A stretch of 20,119 bases of DNA, from contig CAKSPW010000041.1 of NCBI GenBank assembly GCA_934486495.1, positions 1-20,119 of the forward strand. Direction: 5' to 3'. The translations under genes were made by a program, and so were the position numbers. The notes beneath the pieces were generated by a model that did not search any database, was not told the origin of the DNA, and was given only the letters and a program-made list of their open reading frames with translations. Positions 7,179-15,800 of the stretch are shown here, in pieces (position 1 is the first letter of the stretch; each line of letters opens with the position of its first letter). The DNA comes from an uncultured Clostridia bacterium. Lineage in GTDB: Bacteria > Bacillota > Clostridia > UBA1381.

Positions 7179-9695
7179 GTGAAATATGATATTACGGGAA
7201 TGAGCTGTGCAGCGTGCTCGGCAAGGGTCGAAAAGGCCGTTTCAAAGCTTGACGGCGTTGTAGAGTGCAATGTTAACCTGCTTACAAATTCAATGACGGT
7301 TGAGGGAAGCACAGACAGTGCGGATATAATAAACGCTGTAGTAAAGGCAGGCTACGGCGCATCTGTTTCGGGAGAGAAAAAAGATGATACCTCTGACAGT
7401 GCGGCACTTGAGGACAGACAAACACCCGCTCTTAAAAAAAGGCTGATATGTTCGCTTGTGCTGCTTGTAATACTGATGTATTTTTCTATGGGGCATATGA
7501 TAAATCTGCCGTTGCCGCAGTGGTTTGACGGAAATTACACGGCGAACGGAATTATTCAGCTTTTGATTTCCGGAGCTGTGCTTGTAATCAATCAAAGGTT
7601 TTTTATAAACGGTTTTAAAAGCCTGCTTGGAAAAAGTCCGAATATGGACACGCTTGTTGCGCTCGGCTCGGCATCGTCGTATATATGGAGCATTTATGCA
7701 CTGCTTGCGATGACAAAGGCACAGCAAATAGGGGATATTGACGCTGTTGTGACGTATAAAGGCGAGTTTTATTTTGAAAGTGCGGCAATGATTTTAACAC
7801 TTATAACCGTCGGTAAAATGCTTGAGGCACGTTCTAAGGGGAAAACAACCGATGCGCTTCGTGGACTTATCGAGCTTGCACCGAAAACGGCAAATGTTAT
7901 ACGCGGTGAAAAGGAGATAAAAATAAAGGCGGCTGATGTGAAAAAGGGCGATGTTTTTGTTGTGCGCCCCGGTGAGAGTATACCCGTTGACGGTGTTGTT
8001 ACGGAGGGAACGAGCGCAGTTGACGAGTCGGCACTTACCGGTGAGAGTATACCGACGGATAAGGCAGTCGGAGATTCGGTATCGGCGGCAACCATAAACA
8101 CATCCGGTTTTATAAAGTGCAGTGCTACACGTGTTGGGACTGATACAACGCTTTCGCAGATTATAAAAATGGTCGGTGAGGCGTCGGCGTCCAAAGCGCC
8201 TATCGCAAAGGTTGCGGATAAGGTTTCGGGTGTTTTTGTGCCGATTATAATAGGAATATCGGTGGCGACGTTTATTGCGTGGATGCTTTTTGGCAGGGAT
8301 GCCGGATATGCGCTCGCACGCAGTATATCGGTGCTTGTTATCAGCTGCCCGTGTGCGCTCGGTCTTGCCACACCGGTTGCGATTATGGTCGGCAGCGGTA
8401 AGGGTGCACGAAACGGAATTTTATTTAAAAACGCCGTGACGCTTGAAAATGCCGGAAAGATTAAAACGGTTGCACTCGATAAAACGGGTACGATTACCGA
8501 GGGTAAGCCTTGCGTTACCGATATAGTCGTAAGCGGCGGCCGGTCGGAGGAGGAGCTTTTAAAGCTTGCGGCGTCGCTTGAGGTAAAAAGCGAACATCCG
8601 CTTGCAAGGGCGATTATGAAAAAGGCGGAGGAAACGGGCATTGAGCTTTTTGAATCTGAGAATTTTGAAGCGCTTGCCGGTAACGGTCTTAAGGCGAAAA
8701 TAAACGGAGGCGATGCATATGGCGGAAGCCTTAAATTTATATCGGCGCAGACGGATATTCCGCAGGATATAAAGGAAATTGCTCAGTCACTGTCTGAAAA
8801 CGGAAAAACTCCGCTCCTGTTTTCGCACAGAGGAAGCTTACTCGGTATAATTGCGGTTGCCGATACGATAAAAGATGGCAGTCGAGAGGCAATCCGTGAG
8901 CTTAAAAGCATGGGTATTCGTGTTGTTATGATTACGGGTGACAATGAACGGACTGCAAGGGCGATAGGGAAAGCCGCTGAGGTTGATGATGTGGTTGCGG
9001 GCGTTTTGCCGAATGAAAAAGAAATTGCCGTTAAATCTCTTCAAAAGGGAGGAGCGGTTGCAATGGTCGGTGACGGGATTAACGACGCACCGGCACTTAC
9101 AAGCGCAGATGTGGGAATTGCTATAGGAGCAGGTGCGGATATAGCCATTGATGCGGCTGATATTGTGCTTATGAAAAATACATTGCTTGATGTACCTGCC
9201 GCCGTAAAGCTAAGCCGCAAAACGCTTAAAAACATTTATGAAAACCTTTTTTGGGCTTTTATATATAATATTATCGGAATACCTGTTGCGGCAGGGTGCT
9301 TTGTTGCTTTTGGAATTACAATAAATCCTATGCTCGGCGCTGCCGCAATGAGCTTATCGAGCTTTTGTGTTGTATCAAATGCGCTGAGACTAAATTTATG
9401 CAGGCTGTATGGTAAAAAAGAAAGGAAGATAAAAATGGTAAAAACAACTTTAAAAATTGACGGTATGATGTGCGGTATGTGCGAGGCGCATATGAATGAC
9501 GCAATCAGAAAAAAGTTTAATGTAAAAAAAGCGGAGTCTTCTCACTCAAAAGGCGAAACGGTTATAATAAGCGAAAATCCGCTTGATGAAAATGCGGTAA
9601 AGGAAACCGTAAAGGAAACGGGGTATACGTTTGTTTCAATGACTGCCGAGCCATATGAGAAAAGCCGAGGAATATTCTCATTTCTGAAAAAGTAA
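7179..9695 (+). CDS. copA: Copper-exporting P1B-type ATPase CopA with N- and C-terminal metal-binding domains
   Basis: CopA exports Cu(I) across the cytoplasmic membrane using ATP. The N-terminal HMA domain carries GMSCAAC (C10, C13). Membrane helices, the actuator motif TGES, the intramembrane copper site CPC (C390, C392) in SCPCALGLATP, the phosphorylation motif DKTGTIT (D434), the nucleotide-binding SEHPLA, MITGD, and GDGINDAP (631 onward) follow in order. After the last membrane helices the protein continues, unusually, into a second HMA domain at about 755-838 with GMMCGMC (C765, C768). GTG at 7179 is the start, with GAGGCG about 9 bases upstream; it places the HMA motif immediately at the N-terminus. 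It is co-transcribed with csoR and ends at the hairpin at 9745. An internal ribosome site may let the C-terminal domain be made alone. Confidence 0.96.
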   Translation: MKYDITGMSCAACSARVEKAVSKLDGVVECNVNLLTNSMTVEGSTDSADIINAVVKAGYGASVSGEKKDDTSDSAALEDRQTPALKKRLICSLVLLVILMYFSMGHMINLPLPQWFDGNYTANGIIQLLISGAVLVINQRFFINGFKSLLGKSPNMDTLVALGSASSYIWSIYALLAMTKAQQIGDIDAVVTYKGEFYFESAAMILTLITVGKMLEARSKGKTTDALRGLIELAPKTANVIRGEKEIKIKAADVKKGDVFVVRPGESIPVDGVVTEGTSAVDESALTGESIPTDKAVGDSVSAATINTSGFIKCSATRVGTDTTLSQIIKMVGEASASKAPIAKVADKVSGVFVPIIIGISVATFIAWMLFGRDAGYALARSISVLVISCPCALGLATPVAIMVGSGKGARNGILFKNAVTLENAGKIKTVALDKTGTITEGKPCVTDIVVSGGRSEEELLKLAASLEVKSEHPLARAIMKKAEETGIELFESENFEALAGNGLKAKINGGDAYGGSLKFISAQTDIPQDIKEIAQSLSENGKTPLLFSHRGSLLGIIAVADTIKDGSREAIRELKSMGIRVVMITGDNERTARAIGKAAEVDDVVAGVLPNEKEIAVKSLQKGGAVAMVGDGINDAPALTSADVGIAIGAGADIAIDAADIVLMKNTLLDVPAAVKLSRKTLKNIYENLFWAFIYNIIGIPVAAGCFVAFGITINPMLGAAAMSLSSFCVVSNALRLNLCRLYGKKERKIKMVKTTLKIDGMMCGMCEAHMNDAIRKKFNVKKAESSHSKGETVIISENPLDENAVKETVKETGYTFVSMTAEPYEKSRGIFSFLKK
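9435..9695 (+). CDS. Possible internally initiated copper chaperone (CopZ-like) from the 3' end of copA
   Basis: Inside copA, AGGAAG (9423-9428) lies 6 bases before ATG at 9435, in frame with copA codon 753. Translation from here gives an 86-residue HMA-domain protein beginning MVKTTLKIDGMMCGMC, the size and layout of a CopZ chaperone with a C-terminal extension (SRGIFSFLKK). The codons just before it encode a charged linker (KKERKIK). What is seen is an in-frame start with a good ribosome site. That it is used, or that it arose from a copA-copZ fusion by loss of a stop, is inference. Confidence 0.4.
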   Translation: MVKTTLKIDGMMCGMCEAHMNDAIRKKFNVKKAESSHSKGETVIISENPLDENAVKETVKETGYTFVSMTAEPYEKSRGIFSFLKK

Positions 9696-9744
9696 AGAAT
9701 GTATTTTTCAAAACTGCAAATTTCGGTTTATAAAACAAATCAAG

Positions 9745-9769
9745 GCGATTACTTCGGTAGTCGCTTTTT
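9745..9769 (+). terminator. Terminator with UUCG tetraloop after copA
   Basis: The 8-bp stem GCGATTAC/GTAGTCGC (one G-U pair) is closed by a stable C(UUCG)G tetraloop and followed by five T residues. It lies 50 bases after the copA stop. Confidence 0.85.
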
Positions 9770-9797
9770 CTATGCTAATTTTTGGAAGGTGACGGCA

Positions 9798-9941
9798 ATG
9801 AACGGTATAACGGAACTTGCAGAATTGCTCAAAGAGCGCGGAAACAGTGACGGTTGCTTGCCTATTTTCGGTATTGAACTTACAAAACATATAATATTAA
9901 GCCATATATCTCCGTTTTATAATATTCTGCAATTATTATAA
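9798..9941 (+). CDS. Small ORF of unknown function, possibly a truncated phage gene
   Basis: AAGGTGA (9786-9792) lies 5 bases before an ATG that opens a 47-residue ORF. Its first half (MNGITELAELLKERGN) resembles the amphipathic start of small clostridial prophage proteins of the DUF2577 kind. The second half (ISPFYNILQLL) looks like readthrough of non-coding sequence. This likeness is from memory and weak. The reading frame is open upstream to 9699, but the copA terminator at 9745 lies inside that extension, so the internal ATG is preferred. It may be a remnant left at the edge of the A+T-rich block that begins next. Confidence 0.35.
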   Translation: MNGITELAELLKERGNSDGCLPIFGIELTKHIILSHISPFYNILQLL

Positions 9942-9948
9942 AAACCAC

Positions 9949-9977
9949 TTGATAAAAAATAAAATAAATGGTATTCT
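9949..9977 (+). promoter_or_regulatory. Probable sigma-A promoter of the 582-residue enzyme gene
   Basis: TTGATA (9949-9954) and TATTCT (9972-9977) are separated by 17 bases and lie about 30 bases upstream of the GTG at 10008. Confidence 0.6.
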
Positions 9978-10007
9978 ATTTATGTATTATATTTATGGGG
10001 TGATGAT

Positions 10008-11756
10008 GTGAGTAAGAATTCTGAAATCTCAATTGAAAAGATTATGAAATTGCCATATCTGTTTGATAGAAATTCTATAGAAGTAAATAAGATTACGCAT
10101 AATTGCGATAAAGCCATTCTTCATATAATTAACGATGATGATGTTGAGCGTGCTTGCTGCCAATTAAAAGATGCAGCTGATTGGTTTGATTATCCGCATA
10201 TAGAGGGAAGCCGAAATATTCAGGGTGAGCCGGATTTTATTGCAATAAGAATAATAATGGCGCTGTATGAAGATAGGTGTTATAAAAAATTACCTTATGA
10301 TGTTTTATGTTCATTAAAAAAATTTTTCACGGAAAAAGATTATCGTTCGGTTTATGCTTCGGAAAATCATTGTTTAATGTTTAGAGTATCAAGGCTGCTT
10401 GCGGCACAATTCTACAATGATGCATATTTCTTAAATGCGGGAATGTATGCAAATGAAGTTTACAAAAAAGATTACAGATATATATGCGAATTTATTGATT
10501 TCAGGGCAAAGCGTTCGTGGGGAGAGTTTGATTCACTCGGATATACATTTGAAATAATGGTTATTCTGGCAACATTACATAACTATACCTATGATAAAAG
10601 TCTGAAATCGAAATGTGCAATGATTATGGATATTATTTTACTTGATATGATAAATGACTCCATAAACGGATTGTATGCCGGTGCACATGGCAGAAGTTAT
10701 CCGAACGCTGTTCTAAACAGAAAAAACTGTACACTTGCAACACTCGCAAGGTACTATTTTGATGATGAAATATGCTATGATGATGCCATTGAAAACACTA
10801 ATATATGTCTTTCGGATTATATGCCGTCACCGATAGTTAAAAAAATATACGAGAATAGGAAATTGCCGTACATAAATCGTGAAAGAAAACATTTGCATTG
10901 TTGCAGTGCGTGGATGAACGATATAGATTGGGAAGAATTAAAAAAGGTTGACGGATCTATTTGTAAGTACACATATATATGTGAGGATTATGCCATAGGT
11001 GCTGTAAATCATCAGGATTGTTATCCTAAAGATGCAAAGGATAGGTGGTATGCACACCATCAACAGCATGAATGGGAGTTGACGTTTCCCGATAATCCCG
11101 AAGCAAAAATTTTTTCACATCACAGAGCAATACCGGATTGTCATGGTATTGTCAATCGATGGACCGGAGATGCCGGATGTTTATGCGGCAGCTTTTTCTC
11201 AAACGTAAATACTGTCATATGTATGTACGACATACCTTTAATGAGCGAGCTTGAAAACAGACCTAATCTTCCGCTTATTAATGCATATGTTCCTCTTGAA
11301 TTTTTCTCATCATACAGACATGACGGAAAATACTTATTCCTTGAATATGGAAATCTTTTTATTCTGTTTTACATGGATAACGGTTTTAAGATTAATGATG
11401 AAGATAATTTTGCAAATAAGGAGCTTCTATCTTTAGGGTATAAAAATGCTGTTATTTGCAGAGTTGACTATAAGTCAAAGTATGGTTCGTTTGATGAATT
11501 TTGTCATATATCAAAAAAAATGAAAATAGATTTTGACAGAGAAAACATGATTGTGAAATTTGATGGGTGTGTTGTAAGAAAAGACGGAAACAGCGAAAAT
11601 GGTGTAGAAAACGATTATACTGTTGCAAAAAAATATGATTGTCCGTATATGACATCTGAATGGGATAGCCTGATAATTTATGTGAAGCTTAATAATGAAG
11701 AATACAGATATGATTTTGAAGTTAATGAGATAACACGAATTGATTTAAGATCTTAA
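10008..11756 (+). CDS. Putative cytoplasmic polysaccharide-active enzyme, (alpha/alpha)-toroid plus beta-sandwich type, family not identified
   Basis: The 582-residue protein has no signal peptide or membrane segment. The first part, to about residue 285, is helical with conserved-looking aromatic and polar motifs: SENHCLMFRVSRLLAAQ (119-121 is E-N-H), WGEFDSLGYT (171-180), and GAHGRSY (225-231). The second part, from about 320, looks beta-rich and carries YTYICEDYAIG and AHHQQHEWELTF (350-359). This order, a helical toroid with E/N/H and Tyr residues followed by a beta sandwich, resembles heparinase/alginate-lyase-like enzymes and unclassified hydrolases of glycan loci, but I cannot assign a family or substrate. 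GTG at 10008 is the only in-frame start near the GGGGTG ribosome site. The convergent AraC regulator and the secreted glycan-active proteins beyond it suggest a role on imported oligosaccharide. Confidence 0.6.
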   Translation: MSKNSEISIEKIMKLPYLFDRNSIEVNKITHNCDKAILHIINDDDVERACCQLKDAADWFDYPHIEGSRNIQGEPDFIAIRIIMALYEDRCYKKLPYDVLCSLKKFFTEKDYRSVYASENHCLMFRVSRLLAAQFYNDAYFLNAGMYANEVYKKDYRYICEFIDFRAKRSWGEFDSLGYTFEIMVILATLHNYTYDKSLKSKCAMIMDIILLDMINDSINGLYAGAHGRSYPNAVLNRKNCTLATLARYYFDDEICYDDAIENTNICLSDYMPSPIVKKIYENRKLPYINRERKHLHCCSAWMNDIDWEELKKVDGSICKYTYICEDYAIGAVNHQDCYPKDAKDRWYAHHQQHEWELTFPDNPEAKIFSHHRAIPDCHGIVNRWTGDAGCLCGSFFSNVNTVICMYDIPLMSELENRPNLPLINAYVPLEFFSSYRHDGKYLFLEYGNLFILFYMDNGFKINDEDNFANKELLSLGYKNAVICRVDYKSKYGSFDEFCHISKKMKIDFDRENMIVKFDGCVVRKDGNSENGVENDYTVAKKYDCPYMTSEWDSLIIYVKLNNEEYRYDFEVNEITRIDLRS

Positions 11757-11762
11757 GATTAG

Positions 11763-11785
11763 AGGGGAAAGCATTGCTTTCCCCT
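11763..11785. terminator. Bidirectional hairpin between the convergent 582-residue enzyme gene and AraC-family gene
   Basis: The perfect 10-bp stem AGGGGAAAGC/GCTTTCCCCT has a 3-base loop. It lies 7 bases after the enzyme stop and overlaps the stop codon of the regulator on the minus strand. There is no clear T-run on either side, so it may stabilise 3' ends more than terminate. Confidence 0.6.
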
Positions 11786-12641
11786 ATTCATTAGCTGTAT
11801 TATCTTTTATCATATGATTTGCTCTGTATACTCTCGGAGACGTACCGGTGTATTTTTTGAATACGGTTGAAAAGTATGCGCTGTCGTTAAATCCGCATTG
11901 GTAAGCTATGTCTGTTATTGAATAAGAACAATTAGTCATTAGCTTCTCGGCATTTAGAATACGGACATAATTTATATATTCTGTAACCGTCAAATTCAGG
12001 TTTTCTTTAAATAATCTGTATAAAGTCCTTTCGGAAATAAACAGATTGTCTGCGAGCTCTTTTGGTGTTATTGTCTTGCAATAATTTTCATTAATAAATT
12101 CTATTGCTTTTTCAATGGAGTGATTAATAGGTTTTAATTCCGAGAGTACAGCGTTTGAATGTAGTGATAAGAATATTGTGACGGAAGTAAACAATGACCT
12201 CATCATGAGCTGTATTTTCGCATTGTCAAGGTTTTTTTGACAAATATTCATTTGGGTGAAGTAAAATTTAAGTTGTTCAATGTATTTTTTGGGAATTTCC
12301 CTTGCGATGCTGTCGTGTTCCATTGCTTTGATAATGCTTAGCACTTCAGTGTCAAGGTTTTCCGTCGAGAACTGTATTTCGTATCGGAGTGTTCTATCAA
12401 ATTCGGTGTAAATGCTTCTGTGTTTTGCAAAAGGCGGTATAATTAAAAACTGGTTTTTCTTTAAATATATTTCTTTACCTTCGATAAAGAAAATAACGCT
12501 TCCGCGAAGAATAAAAAACAGTTTATATCCCAAGTGGTATCTAAGTTGGGTTGAAAGGTGTTTTCGACGAATATATGAGCTGATACTTATAGGTTTTGTA
12601 TAAACGTTATCAATAAAAATGTCAAGATTTTGTTCATTCAT
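11784..12641 (-). CDS. AraC-family transcriptional regulator with N-terminal cupin-like domain
   Basis: This 285-residue cytoplasmic DNA-binding protein has a cupin-like N-terminal half (LGYKLFFILRGSVIFFIEGK, then KKNQFLIIPPFAKHRS), the usual ligand-sensing fold of sugar-responsive AraC proteins. The C-terminal double helix-turn-helix contains TPKELADNLFISERTLYRLF and ITDIAYQCGFNDSAYFSTVF, then KKYTGTSPRVYR. The start is placed at ATG 12641 because GGAGGT (12648-12653) lies 6 bases upstream. The open frame continues 29 codons further, but the gene's own promoter lies within that extension. The gene is divergent from the secreted-protein genes at 12878 and convergent with the enzyme gene at 10008, so either or both are likely targets. 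An activator role is inferred from the family and from the poor -35 of the divergent promoter. Confidence 0.93.
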   Translation of the reverse strand: MNEQNLDIFIDNVYTKPISISSYIRRKHLSTQLRYHLGYKLFFILRGSVIFFIEGKEIYLKKNQFLIIPPFAKHRSIYTEFDRTLRYEIQFSTENLDTEVLSIIKAMEHDSIAREIPKKYIEQLKFYFTQMNICQKNLDNAKIQLMMRSLFTSVTIFLSLHSNAVLSELKPINHSIEKAIEFINENYCKTITPKELADNLFISERTLYRLFKENLNLTVTEYINYVRILNAEKLMTNCSYSITDIAYQCGFNDSAYFSTVFKKYTGTSPRVYRANHMIKDNTANE

Positions 12642-12699
12642 TATGATACCTCCAAAATGCCAAATTTCAGATTCGATTAAATTAACGTCATATAAAAAT

Positions 12700-12728
12700 A
12701 TTATATCACAACATTGAAAAAAAGTCAA
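12700..12728 (-). promoter_or_regulatory. Sigma-A promoter of the AraC-family gene
   Basis: On the minus strand TTGACT (12723-12728) and TATAAT (12700-12705) are separated by exactly 17 bases, 58 bases upstream of the ATG. It is close to consensus, so the regulator is probably expressed constitutively. Confidence 0.82.
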
Positions 12729-12774
12729 AAGTTATTTTATTGGTTAAAAATATTTTGGCAGAATATTAAAAGAA

Positions 12775-12800
12775 CATGAAACAAGTCGCATGATTACAAG
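12775..12800. promoter_or_regulatory. Imperfect direct repeat, candidate AraC-type half-sites
   Basis: CATGAAACAAG (12775-12785) and CATGATTACAAG (12789-12800) repeat at a 14-base offset, just upstream of and overlapping the -35 region of the divergent plus-strand promoter. The position suits an activator, but the spacing is not a multiple of a full helical turn. Confidence 0.35.
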
Positions 12801-12817
12801 AATGAATGCGTACTGTA

Positions 12818-12826
12818 TGTTATAAT
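12818..12826 (+). promoter_or_regulatory. Extended -10 promoter of the secreted-protein operon
   Basis: TGTTATAAT is an extended -10 (TG-N-TATAAT) 51 bases before the ATG of the 1547-residue protein. The hexamer 17 bases upstream (AAGAAT, 12798-12803) is a poor -35, as expected for an activator-dependent promoter. Confidence 0.6.
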
Positions 12827-12877
12827 GAAAACGTAATATGATATATATAGAGTAAAAGTGTATGAGGAAAAATTGCT

Positions 12878-15800
12878 ATGCGTAAATCTAAGATGTTAGT
12901 TTTTTTAGGAATAACCGCAATCGTTTGCTTTGCAATGCAAACGGTCTATGCGCTTGGAATAGGTGACGGATATTATTATACGTTTGATGATTATCAAGTC
13001 AGTGTCAGAAATTATGATGTACTGTCACCGTCATCGTATGATTCTGATAGTATAGGAGGCTCTGTAAGCAAGGGCGCTTTATATGATGGGTCCGTAAACG
13101 CGGGCGTGGCTATGCGACGTAAAATAAATCCGATAAAGGGCAAAGCTGTTCTTGATTTGGGGTTTTCTTCTGTTGCAGCACCGAGCGGTACGGAAATAGG
13201 ACTAAAATATGATGACAGCGATGTAGTGTTATTTCGGTTTATAGAAAATCAGCTGTATCTTTGCACGCAATCACAAAATATCAAAATTAATTCGCCCGAT
13301 GGATTTTACGGCTTCAGAATTTCTTTAGATGTTGATAACAACACGTACAGTGTTCAAGCAAACGGAAAAACAGTGGCAAAAAATTTAAAATTTCTGACAA
13401 ATGCAGAATATATAAATTGTTTCTATGCACAGACTCCTGATAACTCTATCGGAGCAATTAATCTTGAGCATATGAAAATACATACGAATTATCTTGTAAA
13501 TGAGCAGTTTATTGATTCCCATAGTGAAATACCTGACGATTGGACAATTATGGGTAACGGCTTATCGCTAAAAAGCGATAAGGGCTACAATTTCGGGGAC
13601 AGATATGCATTGTCAATTGCTGATAAGAGCATTATAAAGGAAACGGGAATTTCAAAAAAGATAGATAATTATGAGAAAGGGTTGTGCTTTGAATATGATT
13701 TTTATACAAATGATAAAGTGCAAGACTTTGGCGGAAGTCTGTTAAACGGATCGCAAAACATCATTAGACTTTGTGTTACAAAGGATAAATTCGGATACCG
13801 GCTCGATGATGAATTTATTCCATTATGCAATGTGAAATTGAATCTTTGGTATCATGTAACATTAAAAATTGAAAATGGTAAAGCAACAATATTGCTTAAT
13901 TATAAGGAGAAGGTACGCAATATAGAGGTTGGAGAACAAAAGGCAACAAAGGTGAATATGACAGTGGGCAGAGTTGCAACCGGAACGGTATATTTTGATA
14001 ATATTATGATTCAGCAATTGAGCGAAGAACCTGAAGGCTATCCAACAATGCCTGTTAAGCCGGAAAAAGATACTGATGCACTTATAGGTATACAATCGTG
14101 CAGCATATGGAGAGAAGGTACTCATATGGGGTGGGATTGCTTAAACGCCTATAAGGATCGGACACCGTATTTGGGATATTATGATGAGGGTTCGCCGGAG
14201 GTGTCGGATTGGGAAATAAAATGGCTGGTTGAGCATGGCATAGATTTTCAAATGTATTGCTGGTTTAGACAAGGTGCGACCGACTATCCTATTGAAACTC
14301 CGAGAAATTCATACGGTTTGCATTCGGGATATTTTGGCTCGAAATATTCTGATATGCTTAAATTTGCGATTATGTGGGAAAATGAGAACGGAACAAGGTG
14401 TTCGGGAATTGATGACTTTGAAAAAAACATACTTTCGTATTGGATGGAGTATTATTTTAAGGACAGTAGATATCTTGTAGTTGATAATAAGCCGGTACTC
14501 GCAATTTACGGACATGATGCTATGGTGAATACATTCAAGTCTGAAGAAGAAGTAAAAAAAGTATATGAGTTAATTGATCGAGAATGTAAAAAAGAGGGAT
14601 TTGACGGAGTGTATATAATTATGCAATCAAGAAGTAAAAATCCCGAAACACTAAAGAGAATAAGAGATACGGGAGTTGACGCTGTTTTTCACTACACAAC
14701 GGGAACTATTAGTATAGATAATCAAATGAATCAGTTTGAAAGTCAAAGAGATGCAGGGAGGTTTGAAGACGGTAATATAGAGTCTATTGCATCTCCGGGT
14801 ATGGGATATAATCCCGAATGTTGGGGCGGAACCGAAAATTCCGGGTTTATGACTCCGGAAAATCAAAAGGAGTTACTGCTAAGAGTTAAAGAATTTGTAA
14901 AAACGCAGCCGGGAATTGGAGGAAAGCTTGTTACAATTGATAATTGGAATGAAATTTCCGAGGGGCATATGTATATGCCTGTTAATATGTACGGTTTCGG
15001 ATATTTGGATGCCGTGCGTTCGGCATTTTCCAAAGATAGCGAGCATACAGATGAGGTGCCGGGCGAAAATTCAAAAAAAAGATTTTCTCACCTTTATGTT
15101 CAAGACAGAGAGTATGTCAAAAATCCGTATACGAGAAATAAAGAACATTCAAAGAGATTTGAAAACACTTATACGGAAGTGTTTGAAAGAAATTTTGAAA
15201 ATGATGATATATCAAATTATCCTATTGTCAAGCAAATTGAAAATTTCAGAATTGAAAATGGCATACTTTGCGGAGTAACAACCGATAAGGATCCGGGATT
15301 TTATATAAAAGATGTAAACGTGCCGGCAGAATATATTAAGAAAATAAAACTAAGAATGAAAACGCACAGTAAAGTGCTTAAGGGACAAATATTTTATATT
15401 ATGTCAGATGATACAAATTGGAACGAAAAGAAATCTGCAAGATTTAATGTAGAAACAAACGGAGAGTTTACGGAGATTGTTATAGATTCTTCGGTAATAC
15501 AGGATTTCTCGGGAGTTGTTACAGAAATTAGAATTGATCCGGTCGAAGAAATAGGAGATTTTCAAATTGATTATATAAAGTTTACCGGCATTGATGTGTC
15601 GGGCGGTGCCGAGATAAATATTAACGGCAAGCCAAAGGTGTCAACAATCGGGATTATTTATAAAAACGATGTAATGTATGCACCGATAAAAGAATTCTCA
15701 TCTGCGTTAGGAGTAAAATGGTCGCCATCTGTTAATAATGACTATTTGCAGTTGCTTGATAAGGAAAATGATATATATATGAAATTCAAGATAGGTGAAA

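Noticed and set aside
7769..8641. Minus-strand ORF of 290 codons
   Set aside because: It lies wholly opposite copA, has a low-complexity Ser/Thr/Ala/Pro composition and no ribosome site or domain; a G+C-rich codon shadow.
12642..12728. Upstream extension of the AraC-family frame by 29 codons
   Set aside because: The extension overlaps the gene's own -35 and -10, and the ATG at 12641 has an ideal GGAGGT site.
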